This document shows, piece by piece, positions 52,442 through 61,500 of a stretch of 64,000 nt of DNA (positions are counted from its first letter, which is position 1; each line of letters opens with the position of its first letter). Both the position numbers and the translations under genes were made by a program. Origin of the DNA: Caldalkalibacillus thermarum (GTDB lineage Bacteria > Bacillota > Bacilli > Caldalkalibacillales > Caldalkalibacillaceae); contig NZ_BMKZ01000001.1 of the NCBI RefSeq assembly GCF_014644735.1, positions 124,001-188,000 on the forward strand. Reading direction: 5' to 3'. The notes under the pieces were generated by a model. The model did not search any database. It worked only from the letters and a program-made list of their open reading frames with translations, and was not told where the DNA came from.

Positions 52442-52481
52442 TATAATAGTATTGTGTTGGGTTTAAACAACTCAACACAAT
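52442..52481 (+). promoter_or_regulatory. Promoter and 5' inverted repeat upstream of ytxK-ackA
   Basis: TATAAT at 52442-52447 lacks a clear -35. ATTGTGTTG (52451-52459) and CAACACAAT (52473-52481), around the expected start, form a perfect 9-bp inverted repeat that could be an operator or a 5' stabilising stem-loop. No cre site was found between ytfJ and ytxK. Confidence 0.4.
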
Positions 52482-52543
52482 TTTCATTTCTCGCTTCGCT
52501 CTAACAGTATAGCGGGGAGGGACCAGCGAGGGGAGAGGACACT

Positions 52544-53548
52544 ATGAGCAAAAAAGCAAATACCGAGCTTTTGTTTGAACTTTTGGATCAGGGTTCCCAA
52601 CTATTGAAACAGGCGAGGGGCAAACCCTATCTAGAGGCACTGATTGATACAGGAGAGAGCTTTTTTCAGGGCGAGTTGGTCACTGATGCAGAAGAGGAAA
52701 CAGCTGGAAAGCTGGCTGATCTTATTCACCAATTTAACAGGCATAACTTTGGACGCGAGGAAATCCGGCGAGCTTTTCAATTGGCAACGTTAAAAGGGAT
52801 GAAAGAAGGCGCTCTTCCGCCTGGGGCGGGAGTAACCCCTGATGCTGTGGCCTTGTTCATGGCCCATTTGGCTAAATTGTTCTGTTCAAGGTTAGCACAG
52901 CATCCCCAGCTGGTTGTGGATTTGGCCTGCGGACCAGGCAATCTTTTGACCTGTGTGCTCAATCATTTGCCAGGACAGCCGCAAGGCGTGGGCGTTGAGT
53001 TTGATCCGTTGCTTATCCGTCTGGCCTATATCAATGCAAATTTGCAGGAGCATGCGATCGAATTCTTTCGCCAGGACGCTTTAAAACCCGTCTATTTCTC
53101 CCGGGTTAACCTGGTGGTTTGTGATTTGCCAGTCGGCATTTACCCTGACCGGGACAATGCCAAACGCTATGAACTTTATGCGGAGGACCAGGACAGCTAT
53201 GCTCACCAATTATTTATTGAGCAAGCGATCCATGTCGCCGAAGAGGGAGCCTATTTAATATTTTTAATTCCAAACCAGTTGTTTACTGAACCTGGCGCTC
53301 CCCGTTTAAGAGAGTTAATCACTAAAGAAACCCATATTCAAGCCTTGCTCCAGTTGCCAGGCAGTTTATTTCAAAGCGGAAGCACACATAAAAGCATCTT
53401 TATTCTGCAAAAAAAAGGGGACGCTGTTCAACCTCCCCGCCAAACTTTATTAGCCAAATTACCTTCATTTACCAATAAGCAAAAATTGAGCCAGGTATGG
53501 GCACAAATTGAAGAATGGATCGAGGTGAACAAACCATGCCAAAAATAA
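52544..53548 (+). CDS. ytxK: YtxK-like DNA methylase-fold protein
   Basis: 334 residues. Helical N-terminus and a type I N6-adenine methylase-like SAM domain: [17 protein letters not shown], then VGVEFDP. The catalytic motif IV, NPPY/F in true methylases, is replaced by CDLPVGIYP. The C-terminal part has [10 protein letters not shown] and a [14 protein letters not shown] end. The substrate is unknown; a DNA role is doubtful with the changed motif. It precedes ackA, overlapping its start by 13 nt, as in B. subtilis. Confidence 0.88.
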   Translation: MSKKANTELLFELLDQGSQLLKQARGKPYLEALIDTGESFFQGELVTDAEEETAGKLADLIHQFNRHNFGREEIRRAFQLATLKGMKEGALPPGAGVTPDAVALFMAHLAKLFCSRLAQHPQLVVDLACGPGNLLTCVLNHLPGQPQGVGVEFDPLLIRLAYINANLQEHAIEFFRQDALKPVYFSRVNLVVCDLPVGIYPDRDNAKRYELYAEDQDSYAHQLFIEQAIHVAEEGAYLIFLIPNQLFTEPGAPRLRELITKETHIQALLQLPGSLFQSGSTHKSIFILQKKGDAVQPPRQTLLAKLPSFTNKQKLSQVWAQIEEWIEVNKPCQK

Positions 53549-54741
53549 TGGCGATCAATTGCGGAAGTTCATCCTTGAAATTTCAGCTGCTGCAAATGCC
53601 GGAGGAAAAAGTGCTGACCAAAGGTGTCATTGAGCGGATTGGACTGGATGATGCTATTTTTACGATCAGTGTGAATGGGGAAAAAAAGAGGGAAATTGTG
53701 GAGGTTCCTGATCACGAGGCAGGAGTATCCCTTCTCCTGGACAAATTGCTGGAAAACAACATTATCAAAGAACTGACGGAGATAGAAGGGGTGGGCCACC
53801 GTGTGGTCCATGGGGGAGAACGATTTCATGATTCAGTCCTGATTGATGAAGAAGTAATCAAAGGCATTGAAGCCTGTTCTGAACTTGCCCCTCTCCACAA
53901 CCCGGCCAATCTGGTAGGGATACGTGCCTTTCAAAAGGTGCTGCCCAATGTTCCTGCTGTTGCCGTATTTGACACCGCTTTTCATCAAACCATGCCGGAA
54001 CAATCATATTTATACAGTCTGCCTTATGAGTATTACCAAAAATACGGCATTCGTAAATACGGTTTTCACGGCACTTCCCATAAGTATGTCACCCAACGTG
54101 CTGCTGAACTGCTTAATTTACCCTTGGAAGAGTTGCGCCTGATCAGCTGCCATCTGGGTAATGGGGCCAGCATCGCCGCTGTGATGCATGGCAAATCAAT
54201 CGATACCTCCATGGGGTTTACACCGTTGGCCGGGGTGGCCATGGGGACACGCTCGGGCAACATTGACCCTGCCCTGATTCCCTACATTATGAAAAAAACG
54301 GGCAAATCGGCAGATGAAGTTGTCTTCGATGTTTTGAACAAAAAGAGCGGCCTGCTTGGTATCTCAGGGCTTTCCAGCGATCTGCGGGAGATTGAGGAAG
54401 AGGCCCAAAACGGCAATCACCGGGCCGAGCTGGCTTTAGAAGTGTTTGCCGGCCGCATTCACAAATATATTGGCAGCTATGCAGCCCGCATGTCCGGGGT
54501 GGATGCCATTATTTTTACGGCAGGAATTGGGGAAAACAGTCCCGTCATTAGGGAAAAGGTGTTAAAAGGATTAGAATTTATGGGCGTCTACTGGGATCCA
54601 GCCCTTAACCGCATCAAAGGAAGGGAAACCTTTCTTAATTATCCCCACTCACCGGTCAAGGTGCTGGTGATTCCCACAAATGAAGAAGTGATGATTGCCA
54701 GAGACACAGTAAGATTGATTTCAGCCAAGGTCAAAGCATAG
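53536..54741 (+). CDS. ackA: Acetate kinase
   Basis: 401 residues. N-terminal [33 protein letters not shown], the nucleotide-binding LGNGASIAA and C-terminal [10 protein letters not shown]. It converts acetyl phosphate and ADP to acetate and ATP. ATG 53536 follows GAGGTG within the ytxK end. The next gene is a PduL-type phosphotransacylase, so the two form an acetyl-CoA-to-acetate overflow route. No cre site is apparent nearby. Confidence 0.97.
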   Translation: MPKIMAINCGSSSLKFQLLQMPEEKVLTKGVIERIGLDDAIFTISVNGEKKREIVEVPDHEAGVSLLLDKLLENNIIKELTEIEGVGHRVVHGGERFHDSVLIDEEVIKGIEACSELAPLHNPANLVGIRAFQKVLPNVPAVAVFDTAFHQTMPEQSYLYSLPYEYYQKYGIRKYGFHGTSHKYVTQRAAELLNLPLEELRLISCHLGNGASIAAVMHGKSIDTSMGFTPLAGVAMGTRSGNIDPALIPYIMKKTGKSADEVVFDVLNKKSGLLGISGLSSDLREIEEEAQNGNHRAELALEVFAGRIHKYIGSYAARMSGVDAIIFTAGIGENSPVIREKVLKGLEFMGVYWDPALNRIKGRETFLNYPHSPVKVLVIPTNEEVMIARDTVRLISAKVKA

Positions 54742-54798
54742 GACTAGTTTATTCACATATATTCCCTTGATTTAAATAAAAAGGAGGAGCTATGACAC

Positions 54799-55380
54799 AT
54801 GGAATATAAAATTCCAGTCGGGATTTCTAATCGTCATGTCCATCTGTCTCCTGAACATCTGGAACAACTGTTTGGCAAAGGGTATGAATTGACCGAACTG
54901 AAACCTTTATCCCAACCAGGTCAGTTCGCTGCGCAGGAAACCGTTACTTTGGTTGGACCCAAAGGAGAAATCCCCAAAGTGCGCATCCTGGGTCCGGCGC
55001 GGGGACATACCCAGGTGGAGATTTCCAAAACAGATTCTTATAAATTAGGGGTTAACCCGCCTGTACGGGATTCTGGTGACATCGAAGGCACACCGGGCAT
55101 CAAAATCATTGGCCCTAAAGGGGAAGTAGAGCTGGACAAAGGTGTGATTATTGCCAGCCGTCACATTCATTTCCATACTTCCGATGCGGAAAAGTTTGGC
55201 GTTAAAGACGGCGACCGGGTTCGTATTCGCGCCGGAGGTGAACGGGCGGTGATTTTTGAAAATGTGCTATGCCGCGTCTCTGATAACTACGCCTTGGACT
55301 GTCACCTGGACACTGACGAGGGAAACGCAGCCGGATTAAAAACAGGGGACTATGTGGAGCTGATCCTGGACGGAAAATAG
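54799..55380 (+). CDS. pduL: PduL-type phosphate acyltransferase
   Basis: 193 residues. Two beta-barrel halves, each with a zinc-binding His motif: SNRHVHLSPEHL near the N-terminus and SRHIHFHTSDAE in the second half; also GPARGHTQVEIS. PduL catalyses acyl-CoA plus phosphate to acyl phosphate and CoA, with no relation to Pta. No microcompartment encapsulation peptide is seen and no other pdu genes are near. Placed 57 bp after ackA with AAGGAGGAG before the start, it probably serves acetate metabolism. A Pta may also exist elsewhere. Confidence 0.92.
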   Translation: MEYKIPVGISNRHVHLSPEHLEQLFGKGYELTELKPLSQPGQFAAQETVTLVGPKGEIPKVRILGPARGHTQVEISKTDSYKLGVNPPVRDSGDIEGTPGIKIIGPKGEVELDKGVIIASRHIHFHTSDAEKFGVKDGDRVRIRAGGERAVIFENVLCRVSDNYALDCHLDTDEGNAAGLKTGDYVELILDGK

Positions 55381-55404
55381 GATGGCCGAAGATCAGCACC
55401 GGAC

Positions 55405-55439
55405 AGCTAGGGGGACCGGATCTCTCCCTGGCTTTTTTT
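55405..55439 (+). terminator. Terminator of ytxK-ackA-pduL
   Basis: AGCTAGGG (55405-55412) and CCCTGGCT (55426-55433) with one wobble, followed by TTTTTT. Confidence 0.75.
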
Positions 55440-55482
55440 AACAGGGGATTGTGCTATAATGATGCCAATAGGGGTGAAGATC

Positions 55483-56370
55483 ATGACGCGTTTGGAGCAG
55501 GAACGCCAGCAACTGCTCAAAGAAATTAATCTGTGGCTCGATGAGCAAACGCAAGAATGGGACAGCACGTTGGAGGAAAACGCTTTTAACAAAAATGTAC
55601 TGGTCAACCAGGCTGAACTGAATCACTGGATGGCGAAATGGCTGAATACGCTTCCTGAGGAGCAAAAGAAAACAGTCGTCGATATGATTGACCACCTTGT
55701 CATTTACATCGCAAACTTTTTTCACAAGCATTCTAACTGTGAGGAGATTGAAAAAAGCATCGTCATGGAAGCCCGGCTTTTCGAGCCCAGTTTATCCAGT
55801 TTTGATGAGTTACCCTCTGTTGATTTCTACCGCTTGCAATATATCGAACAAAAATTCCGCTCCCGTTACCCCCTGTATGCTTTGGTTGAGGGCGGACTGG
55901 CGGGTACGGGCCATCCCCTGCTCTTGGCCATCGATTTTCCAGCCCTGATGAGCATCAATCTGAAGATGCTCCACTATGTGGCCAGCGCTTACGGTTACTC
56001 TCTGAAAGATCCCTATGAACAAATCGTTTTGCTTAAAGTGCTTCATGCCGCCACTTTGCCCGGGCGCCACAAACGGGCTGCCTGGCAGTGGCTGATCGAC
56101 AGGCACATCCAAGCAGGACAACCCCGGGACCTCTCCCTCTTTGGTCCAGAACAATCCATTATTAAGGAAGAATGGCTGGAGACTTTGGTTAAACAGTGGG
56201 TCAAAGCCATTGTGCTCTATGGTTTGAAGAAAACCACAAAGAAAAATTTGTCCTTGATTGGCATGGTGCTTGGTGCTAATATGAACTATCAATGGACCAA
56301 AAGGGTTGGTCAATTTGCCTCACATTTTTACCGTTACCGGTTCTTGGAGGAGAGGAAGGAGGAAGTGTAA
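55483..56370 (+). CDS. EcsC family protein
   Basis: 295 residues. EcsC family text: RLQYIEQKFRSRYPLYALVE then GGLAGTGHPLLLAIDFPALM and LLKVLHAATLPGRHKRAAWQ. EcsC was named for the third gene of the B. subtilis ecs ABC transporter cluster but its function is unknown; no ecsAB is adjacent. ATG 55483 follows GGGGTGAAGATC; an upstream ATG at 55459 lacks an RBS. Abuts moaB, whose start follows the stop without a gap. Confidence 0.85.
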   Translation: MTRLEQERQQLLKEINLWLDEQTQEWDSTLEENAFNKNVLVNQAELNHWMAKWLNTLPEEQKKTVVDMIDHLVIYIANFFHKHSNCEEIEKSIVMEARLFEPSLSSFDELPSVDFYRLQYIEQKFRSRYPLYALVEGGLAGTGHPLLLAIDFPALMSINLKMLHYVASAYGYSLKDPYEQIVLLKVLHAATLPGRHKRAAWQWLIDRHIQAGQPRDLSLFGPEQSIIKEEWLETLVKQWVKAIVLYGLKKTTKKNLSLIGMVLGANMNYQWTKRVGQFASHFYRYRFLEERKEEV

Positions 56371-56883
56371 ATGAGCACAGCTGAACACAAAAAAGAAGCC
56401 CCTAAACAGGTCACTTGCATGGTCATTACGGTTTCAGACACCCGAACGGAAGAAACAGATAAAAGCGGGAAGCTGATGAAGGACATGCTGGGCCAAGCCG
56501 GGCACAAGGTTGCCCTTTATACCATTGTCCCTGATGAGCCAGAGCGAATCAAGGCGGCCGTAGAGGAAGGACTGTCTCACCCTGAGGTGCAGGTGATCCT
56601 TTTAAACGGGGGAACAGGGATTGCCAGACGGGATACCACCTACGAAACCGTTGCCGCTATGCTAGAGAAAGAAATGCCTGGGTTTGGCGAGATTTTTCGC
56701 TACTTAAGCTACACGGAGGATATCGGCTCCGCAGCCATACTCAGCCGGGCGATTGCCGGGACCTGCCGGAACAAGGCCATATTTTCCACCCCCGGATCCA
56801 GCGGGGCAGTCAAGCTGGCCATGTCCAAAATCATCTTGCCTGAACTGGGCCATGTGGTCCGGGAATTGAATAAAGACAAATAG
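56371..56883 (+). CDS. moaB: Molybdenum cofactor biosynthesis protein MoaB
   Basis: 170 residues. MPT-binding fold: MVITVSDTRTEETDKSG, LNGGTGIARRDTTYE with the TGGTG-type loop, SRAIAGTCRNKAIFSTPGSS and KLAMSKIILPELGH. It adenylates molybdopterin in cofactor synthesis. The ATG immediately follows the EcsC-like stop, with GGAGGAAGTG as RBS in the end of that gene. No other moa genes are in the window. Confidence 0.94.
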   Translation: MSTAEHKKEAPKQVTCMVITVSDTRTEETDKSGKLMKDMLGQAGHKVALYTIVPDEPERIKAAVEEGLSHPEVQVILLNGGTGIARRDTTYETVAAMLEKEMPGFGEIFRYLSYTEDIGSAAILSRAIAGTCRNKAIFSTPGSSGAVKLAMSKIILPELGHVVRELNKDK

Positions 56884-56918
56884 TCATCACTGCTGGATGA
56901 ACCCTTTAGACCGGTGTG

Positions 56919-56951
56919 GCAGGCCCCTTGAAATTGGGCCCTGCTTTTTTA
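56919..56951 (+). terminator. Terminator of moaB
   Basis: GCAGGCCCC pairs with GGGCCCTGC with one bulge, followed by TTTTTTA. Confidence 0.75.
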
Positions 56952-57035
56952 ATTCCCAGTGATTGAAACAAGCCGATTTAGGGTATAACGTTACTAAAGG
57001 CAAATTTAACCACGCCGAGTTGAGGAGGGTTCATC

Positions 57036-57410
57036 TTGAATCATGACATGCATTCGTCCAAACTGGAACAACGGCATTTGGTGAACCAACAAACGGAGAC
57101 CGTTTCACATAAACCGTACTATTCCTGCGTGTATAAATTTCGGGACATCGAAGATGTGATCAACCTGGCTCACCGTCTCCCCCTGCCTTTTTTCAACAGC
57201 AAGCTGATCCGTTATCACAACTTTTACTATCTTTCTGTGATGTACCCTCAAGAGCGCATGATCCGCCGGTACGATTGGGGTGAAAGCATTATTTTAGAAT
57301 ATGGCGAACGGACCAATGAATCCATATACCGTTTGGAGGAGTACGGCAAAGTGATTTTAGCCGAAAATGCCATTGCTACTGTGCGGGATTATTTTCACAT
57401 CTTGGATTAG
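57036..57410 (+). CDS. MecA-like adaptor, C-terminal domain only
   Basis: 124 residues. Residues ~30-124 match the ClpC-binding C-terminal domain of MecA/YpbH: YSCVYKFRDIEDVINLAHRL, FYYLSVMY, then IYRLEEYGKVILAENAIATV and DYF at the end. Full MecA is about 220 residues with a substrate-binding N-terminal domain that is absent here. The TTG start (57036) follows GAGGAGGG at good distance. It may activate or occupy ClpC without the usual substrates. Confidence 0.8.
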   Translation: MNHDMHSSKLEQRHLVNQQTETVSHKPYYSCVYKFRDIEDVINLAHRLPLPFFNSKLIRYHNFYYLSVMYPQERMIRRYDWGESIILEYGERTNESIYRLEEYGKVILAENAIATVRDYFHILD

Positions 57411-57428
57411 GTAATTGAACCGGGCTGC

Positions 57429-57467
57429 AACCTTACCTCGAAATGAATTCGGGGTGGGTTTTTTTTT
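57429..57467 (+). terminator. Terminator of the MecA-like gene
   Basis: AACCTTACCTCG pairs with CGGGGTGGGTT (with a bulge and wobbles), then seven T. Confidence 0.7.
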
Positions 57468-57578
57468 GTGAGTCTGAGCCGAATTTTGTTTCCATGTCCA
57501 CCGTGCAGAGCGGAGAAGACCTGGGCAACACCTCTGTGACATCGGGTCCTGAGAGGGCCGTGGAATTCGATAGGCCTC

Positions 57579-57881
57579 TTGAATTCAGCAGAAGATGCCC
57601 TTTCGTATTGGAATTTAACGGTGGAAGAAGCGTCTCCGCAATTGCTCACAGGGGGTCGGGTACGTGACATTGCCCGTGAAACGATCCGCAAGATGGGAAA
57701 AGACATTCCAGTCTTTGCATCTGTGGACTACTACCCTGTGCGCAAGGAGTCCCATCGGACCAACACGACCATCGTAGAAGCGTACGCAGCGGACCCTTCG
57801 CGCCATACCCTTGAGAAGGTTAACCAACGGCTTCGTGAAAAAGGGACAACATCCTCAGCCGTGATAAAACCTAGACCGTGA
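57579..57881 (+). CDS. ORF of unknown function, possibly a gene remnant
   Basis: 100 residues from TTG 57579; no convincing RBS. The sequence (SYWNLTVEEASPQLLTGGRV, RDIARETIRKMGKDIPVFAS) looks like real protein rather than a shadow frame, but I recognise no family. Its 3' end overlaps a minus-strand ORF, so one or both are truncated at a junction near 57.85 kb. Confidence 0.35.
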   Translation: MNSAEDALSYWNLTVEEASPQLLTGGRVRDIARETIRKMGKDIPVFASVDYYPVRKESHRTNTTIVEAYAADPSRHTLEKVNQRLREKGTTSSAVIKPRP

Positions 57882-57931
57882 CACTGGCTGCACTCCACAT
57901 CACCATGTCTGCCACAGCGATAACAATCCAT
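57731..57931 (-). pseudogene. Truncated zinc-finger-like ORF
   Basis: From ATG 57931, with AGGAGAGGAGGG before it, reads MDCYRCGRHGDVECSQCHGL-GFI: a double CxxC finger of the DnaJ type. After ~27 residues the sequence becomes unlike coding and overlaps the plus-strand ORF, so only the 5' end of a gene seems left. Confidence 0.4.
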
Positions 57932-58150
57932 CAGGCTCCCTCCTCTCCTTACTGTTGATGGGCACTGGATAAGCTGTTATACATCTGTAATAAAACAGAA
58001 TTTACATTATTAACACTATTATATAACAATTCTCTTTAATCTATCAATATTAATATTCAAAATTTTTTTATATTTGCCTAACTTGGCACCTGATACATTC
58101 AAAAATAAAACACTACCAATTCGTCCCTGGTAAAACAGGCTATAACAACA
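57932..58150. other. AT-rich gene-free stretch
   Basis: About 220 bp, very AT-rich around 58.0 kb, without a plausible gene. It could contain promoters, but none was clear. Confidence 0.5.
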
Positions 58151-58196
58151 AAAACCGGTTCTGCCACATTGTCAATCCGTGGTCAGAACCGGTTTT
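58151..58196 (-). terminator. Bidirectional-type terminator
   Basis: AAAACCGGTTCTG (58151-58163) and CAGAACCGGTTTT (58184-58196) are perfectly complementary, with A and T runs on both sides. It ends the small minus-strand gene downstream at 58228. Confidence 0.85.
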
Positions 58197-58227
58197 GTAC
58201 ATATAAAGCCAACAGGTTAAATAGTCA

Positions 58228-58410
58228 TCAAGATTGCTGTTTGCCCCCAACCTTTTTCCAGCCTTTTTTAATCTCTAAGTTACGGATGACAGAAACTTCC
58301 CCTTTTTGGCTGACGAATGGCCTGACAATGGCCTGAACGATGACGCCTAAAAAAGCGGTCATGCCAATAATCATCACGCCTAAAATCGCCAGGTCAATGA
58401 AAAAATCCAT
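58228..58410 (-). CDS. Small membrane protein
   Basis: 60 residues from ATG 58410, with AAGGGGTGA 6 nt before it; a GTG 9 nt upstream is possible. One TM helix (LAILGVMIIGMTAFLGVIVQ) and a basic tail (IRNLEIKKGWKKVGGKQQS). No family recognised. It has its own good terminator and is divergent from dynA. Confidence 0.65.
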   Translation of the reverse strand: MDFFIDLAILGVMIIGMTAFLGVIVQAIVRPFVSQKGEVSVIRNLEIKKGWKKVGGKQQS

Positions 58411-58558
58411 CCTACTCACCCCTTATATTGAAATTTTACCCCACAGGCTGTCAATTGAAAAGAGCCCTGGACAGAAAACGCCCAAAACGTGATAATAAAA
58501 GAAATATTTAATTTCAATAAAATTAATACATTAATCATGAAAACAGAGGGAGAGGATC

Positions 58559-61500
58559 ATGAGCACCGTCAACCTTCAGACACCGCTGACTAGACCGGGT
58601 GACAAAGCAGTACAGCGTTTAATGGAGCAATTAGAGCAGACAGGAGACAAGCAAACGGTTGACAAATTGGAAAGTTATATTCATAAGTGGCAGGAGCAAA
58701 CCCTGCACATTGGCTTTTGCGGGCTGTTTTCCGCAGGGAAATCGACCATGATCAATACCTTGCTGGGAGAACCGTTACTCCCGTCCAACCCTATCCCCAC
58801 CAGTGCCAACGTGGTCTCCATTCGTTACGGGGAACCCAAAGCGATGATCCATTTCACTTCAGGCTCCGAGCAGACCTTGGCTCTTGACCAATTGGAGAAG
58901 TGGAAAGCCTATTGCACAAACGGCGATGAAGTAGAGTGGGTAGACATCTTTTATCCCCACCCCTTATTGGCAAAAGGGGTGACCTTGCTGGATACCCCAG
59001 GAATAGATTCAACAGACCCCAGACACCAGCAGGCAACAGAAGCAGCGCTGCATTTGGCCGATGTGGTCATTTTTGTTGCCGATTATCACTATGTGCAGTC
59101 TGAGGTCAATTTCTCTTTTCTCAGACGTTTAAAAGAACAAGGAAAATACCTGTATCTGGTGATCAATCAAATTGACAAACACCGGGGTAGCGCCAGAACC
59201 CTTGGTGAATATCTGTCTAAGCTGTACAGCGGTTTAAGGGAATGGCGAATGGAGGTTGACGGTCTGTTGTGCACTTCATTGAAACAGACTGATCACCCGT
59301 TCAACATGCTGAAGCAGCTAAAGCAATTACTGGAAAAGATGGGTCAGCATAAAGTATTTTTGCTGGCCAAGCATTTTAAACACGGCTTGAACACATTGTT
59401 GGACCAACATCGAAGCTACTTGCTGGAAGAGCAAAGCGAACAACGGCAACGGATTGCCAGTCAGCTCGATCAACTCTATCAAACACTTGGAGATCAGGGG
59501 GCTGCCCGGTATCAAGCATACCGGGAGGCGCTGGAGGAACCTAAACACCTTGTCCAGTATTTAGAAGAAGCAACACAGGAGATTTTGAAAAATGCCATCA
59601 TCACGCCCTATGTGACCATCCAGCTGGTCCGGGAGATGATTGACTGTTACCAGGATGATTTCAAAGTAGGCTGGCTGTTTGCAGCCAAAAAAACAGAACA
59701 GGAACGCCGGCGGCGGGTTGAGGCCTTTTATGCCGACTTGACAGAACGGGTGCAAGCACAGATTGAGTGGCACCTGAAAGATATGATCCGGAAAAGTTGT
59801 GCTCAATATCACATTGACGACCAGCAACTGCTAACCCAGCTCTTAAACTGGGAGCTCAATGTGCCCCGGGAATGGATCACAAGCCTGATTCGCACCGGTG
59901 GTGTAGCCCGGGATTACGTTTATGTCTACCTGGATGAGTTGAAGCAAAAGATTCACGGGCTGTACCGGCAGCAGATGGAAGAGGTGGCCAAGCAACTCAA
60001 ACACTACCTGGAAAAGGACAGAGCAACCAAATTTGAGACACAAAAAGTGCAGATAGAACTGTTTGAAGCCATCATGGCCGCCGAGGAAAAACTGTTACAG
60101 CTTGATGGGGAAATACAGGGACGCATGGAGCAATACAGGCAAATCGTCTCTGCCATCAATATTCCACATTTTTCAAAAGAAGAGGAAGCGGCCATTACTG
60201 TGCAATTAACGGTTAAAGCTGTCCCTGATGGGCTCAACAACACGGCCATGGACCATTCAACGCAAGAGGGCAGATCTCCTGTGCAGCACGATTCTTCCAG
60301 CTCTTCCGCTCAGACACAGGCATCCGCTCCGGCTGACGACCTCTCCGGAGCCCGGTGGCCGGAACATCAATTTGCCTCCCTGGCTGCCTGCTATGAACAG
60401 GGAGCAAGGATATTGGCTCAAGTGCCCCTTCTGGGCAACATGGTACAGGAATGGCGGGAAAAAGGGCAGCGCCTGAAACAACGGCGGTTTCGCATCTTTT
60501 TGTTTGGAGCTTTCAGTGCGGGCAAATCCTCCTTTGCCAATGCCCTGCTGGGAAAATCTATTTTACCTGTTTCCCCCCATCCTACTACGGCCGCGATTAA
60601 CTACATTTTGCCCCCCACTGATGAACATCCGGCGGGTACATTTGTGGTGCACATGAAATCAAGAGAGCAAGTTGAGCACGAGGTGGCCATCTGCCTGGAG
60701 CGTCTCTCTTTAAAACATCTGGACGACATGACTTTGACGCTGAGACAGGTGCACCACATTGATCCGTCTTCCTTGCGGCCATCGCTCAAACCCTATTACG
60801 CTTTTCTCAGGGCTTTTGCCAAAGGCTGGGAAACAGTGAAAGAAGACTTGTCCAAGGTTTTTGCCGTCGGTCACGACCAGTATACCCGTTACGTGGCCGA
60901 TGAAGGGCTCGCTTGTTTTGTACGGGACATTAAGGGGCACCTTGATTCCCCCTTAACCCGCCTGGGACTCGAGATTATTGATACCCCTGGGGCCGATTCC
61001 ATTTACACCCGTCATACTGACGTCACGTTTAACTTTCTCAAACAGGCGGATGTGATCGTCTATCTGACCTACTACAACCATGCCTTCAGCCGTGTTGACC
61101 GTCACTTTCTGGATCAATTGGGCCGGGTCAAGGAGCAGTTTGCTTTGGATAAAATGTTTTTTGTTATCAATGCGGCTGATTTGGCCTCCTCAGAAGGGGA
61201 GCTTTTAGAAGTGACGAAGCATGTGGAAAGTCATTTGCTCCAGTCGGGCATCCGTTTTCCGCGGCTTTATCCGCTCTCCAGCCTCCGGGCATTAGAAGGA
61301 AGGGATGCTGGATTTGAGCGCTTCAAAGAGGCTTTTCTTTCCTTCCTTCAACATGAACTGGCAGAAGGCGTCAAAACACAGGTTGAGGCAGATCTGAAAC
61401 ATGGTCTCCATGTGCTCAAAGAGTTAAAAACAGAGGTGGAACGGACGGAGCAGACAAAAGAGGAGAAGATGAAGGTTTTGCACCGCTTGGGTGACAAATG

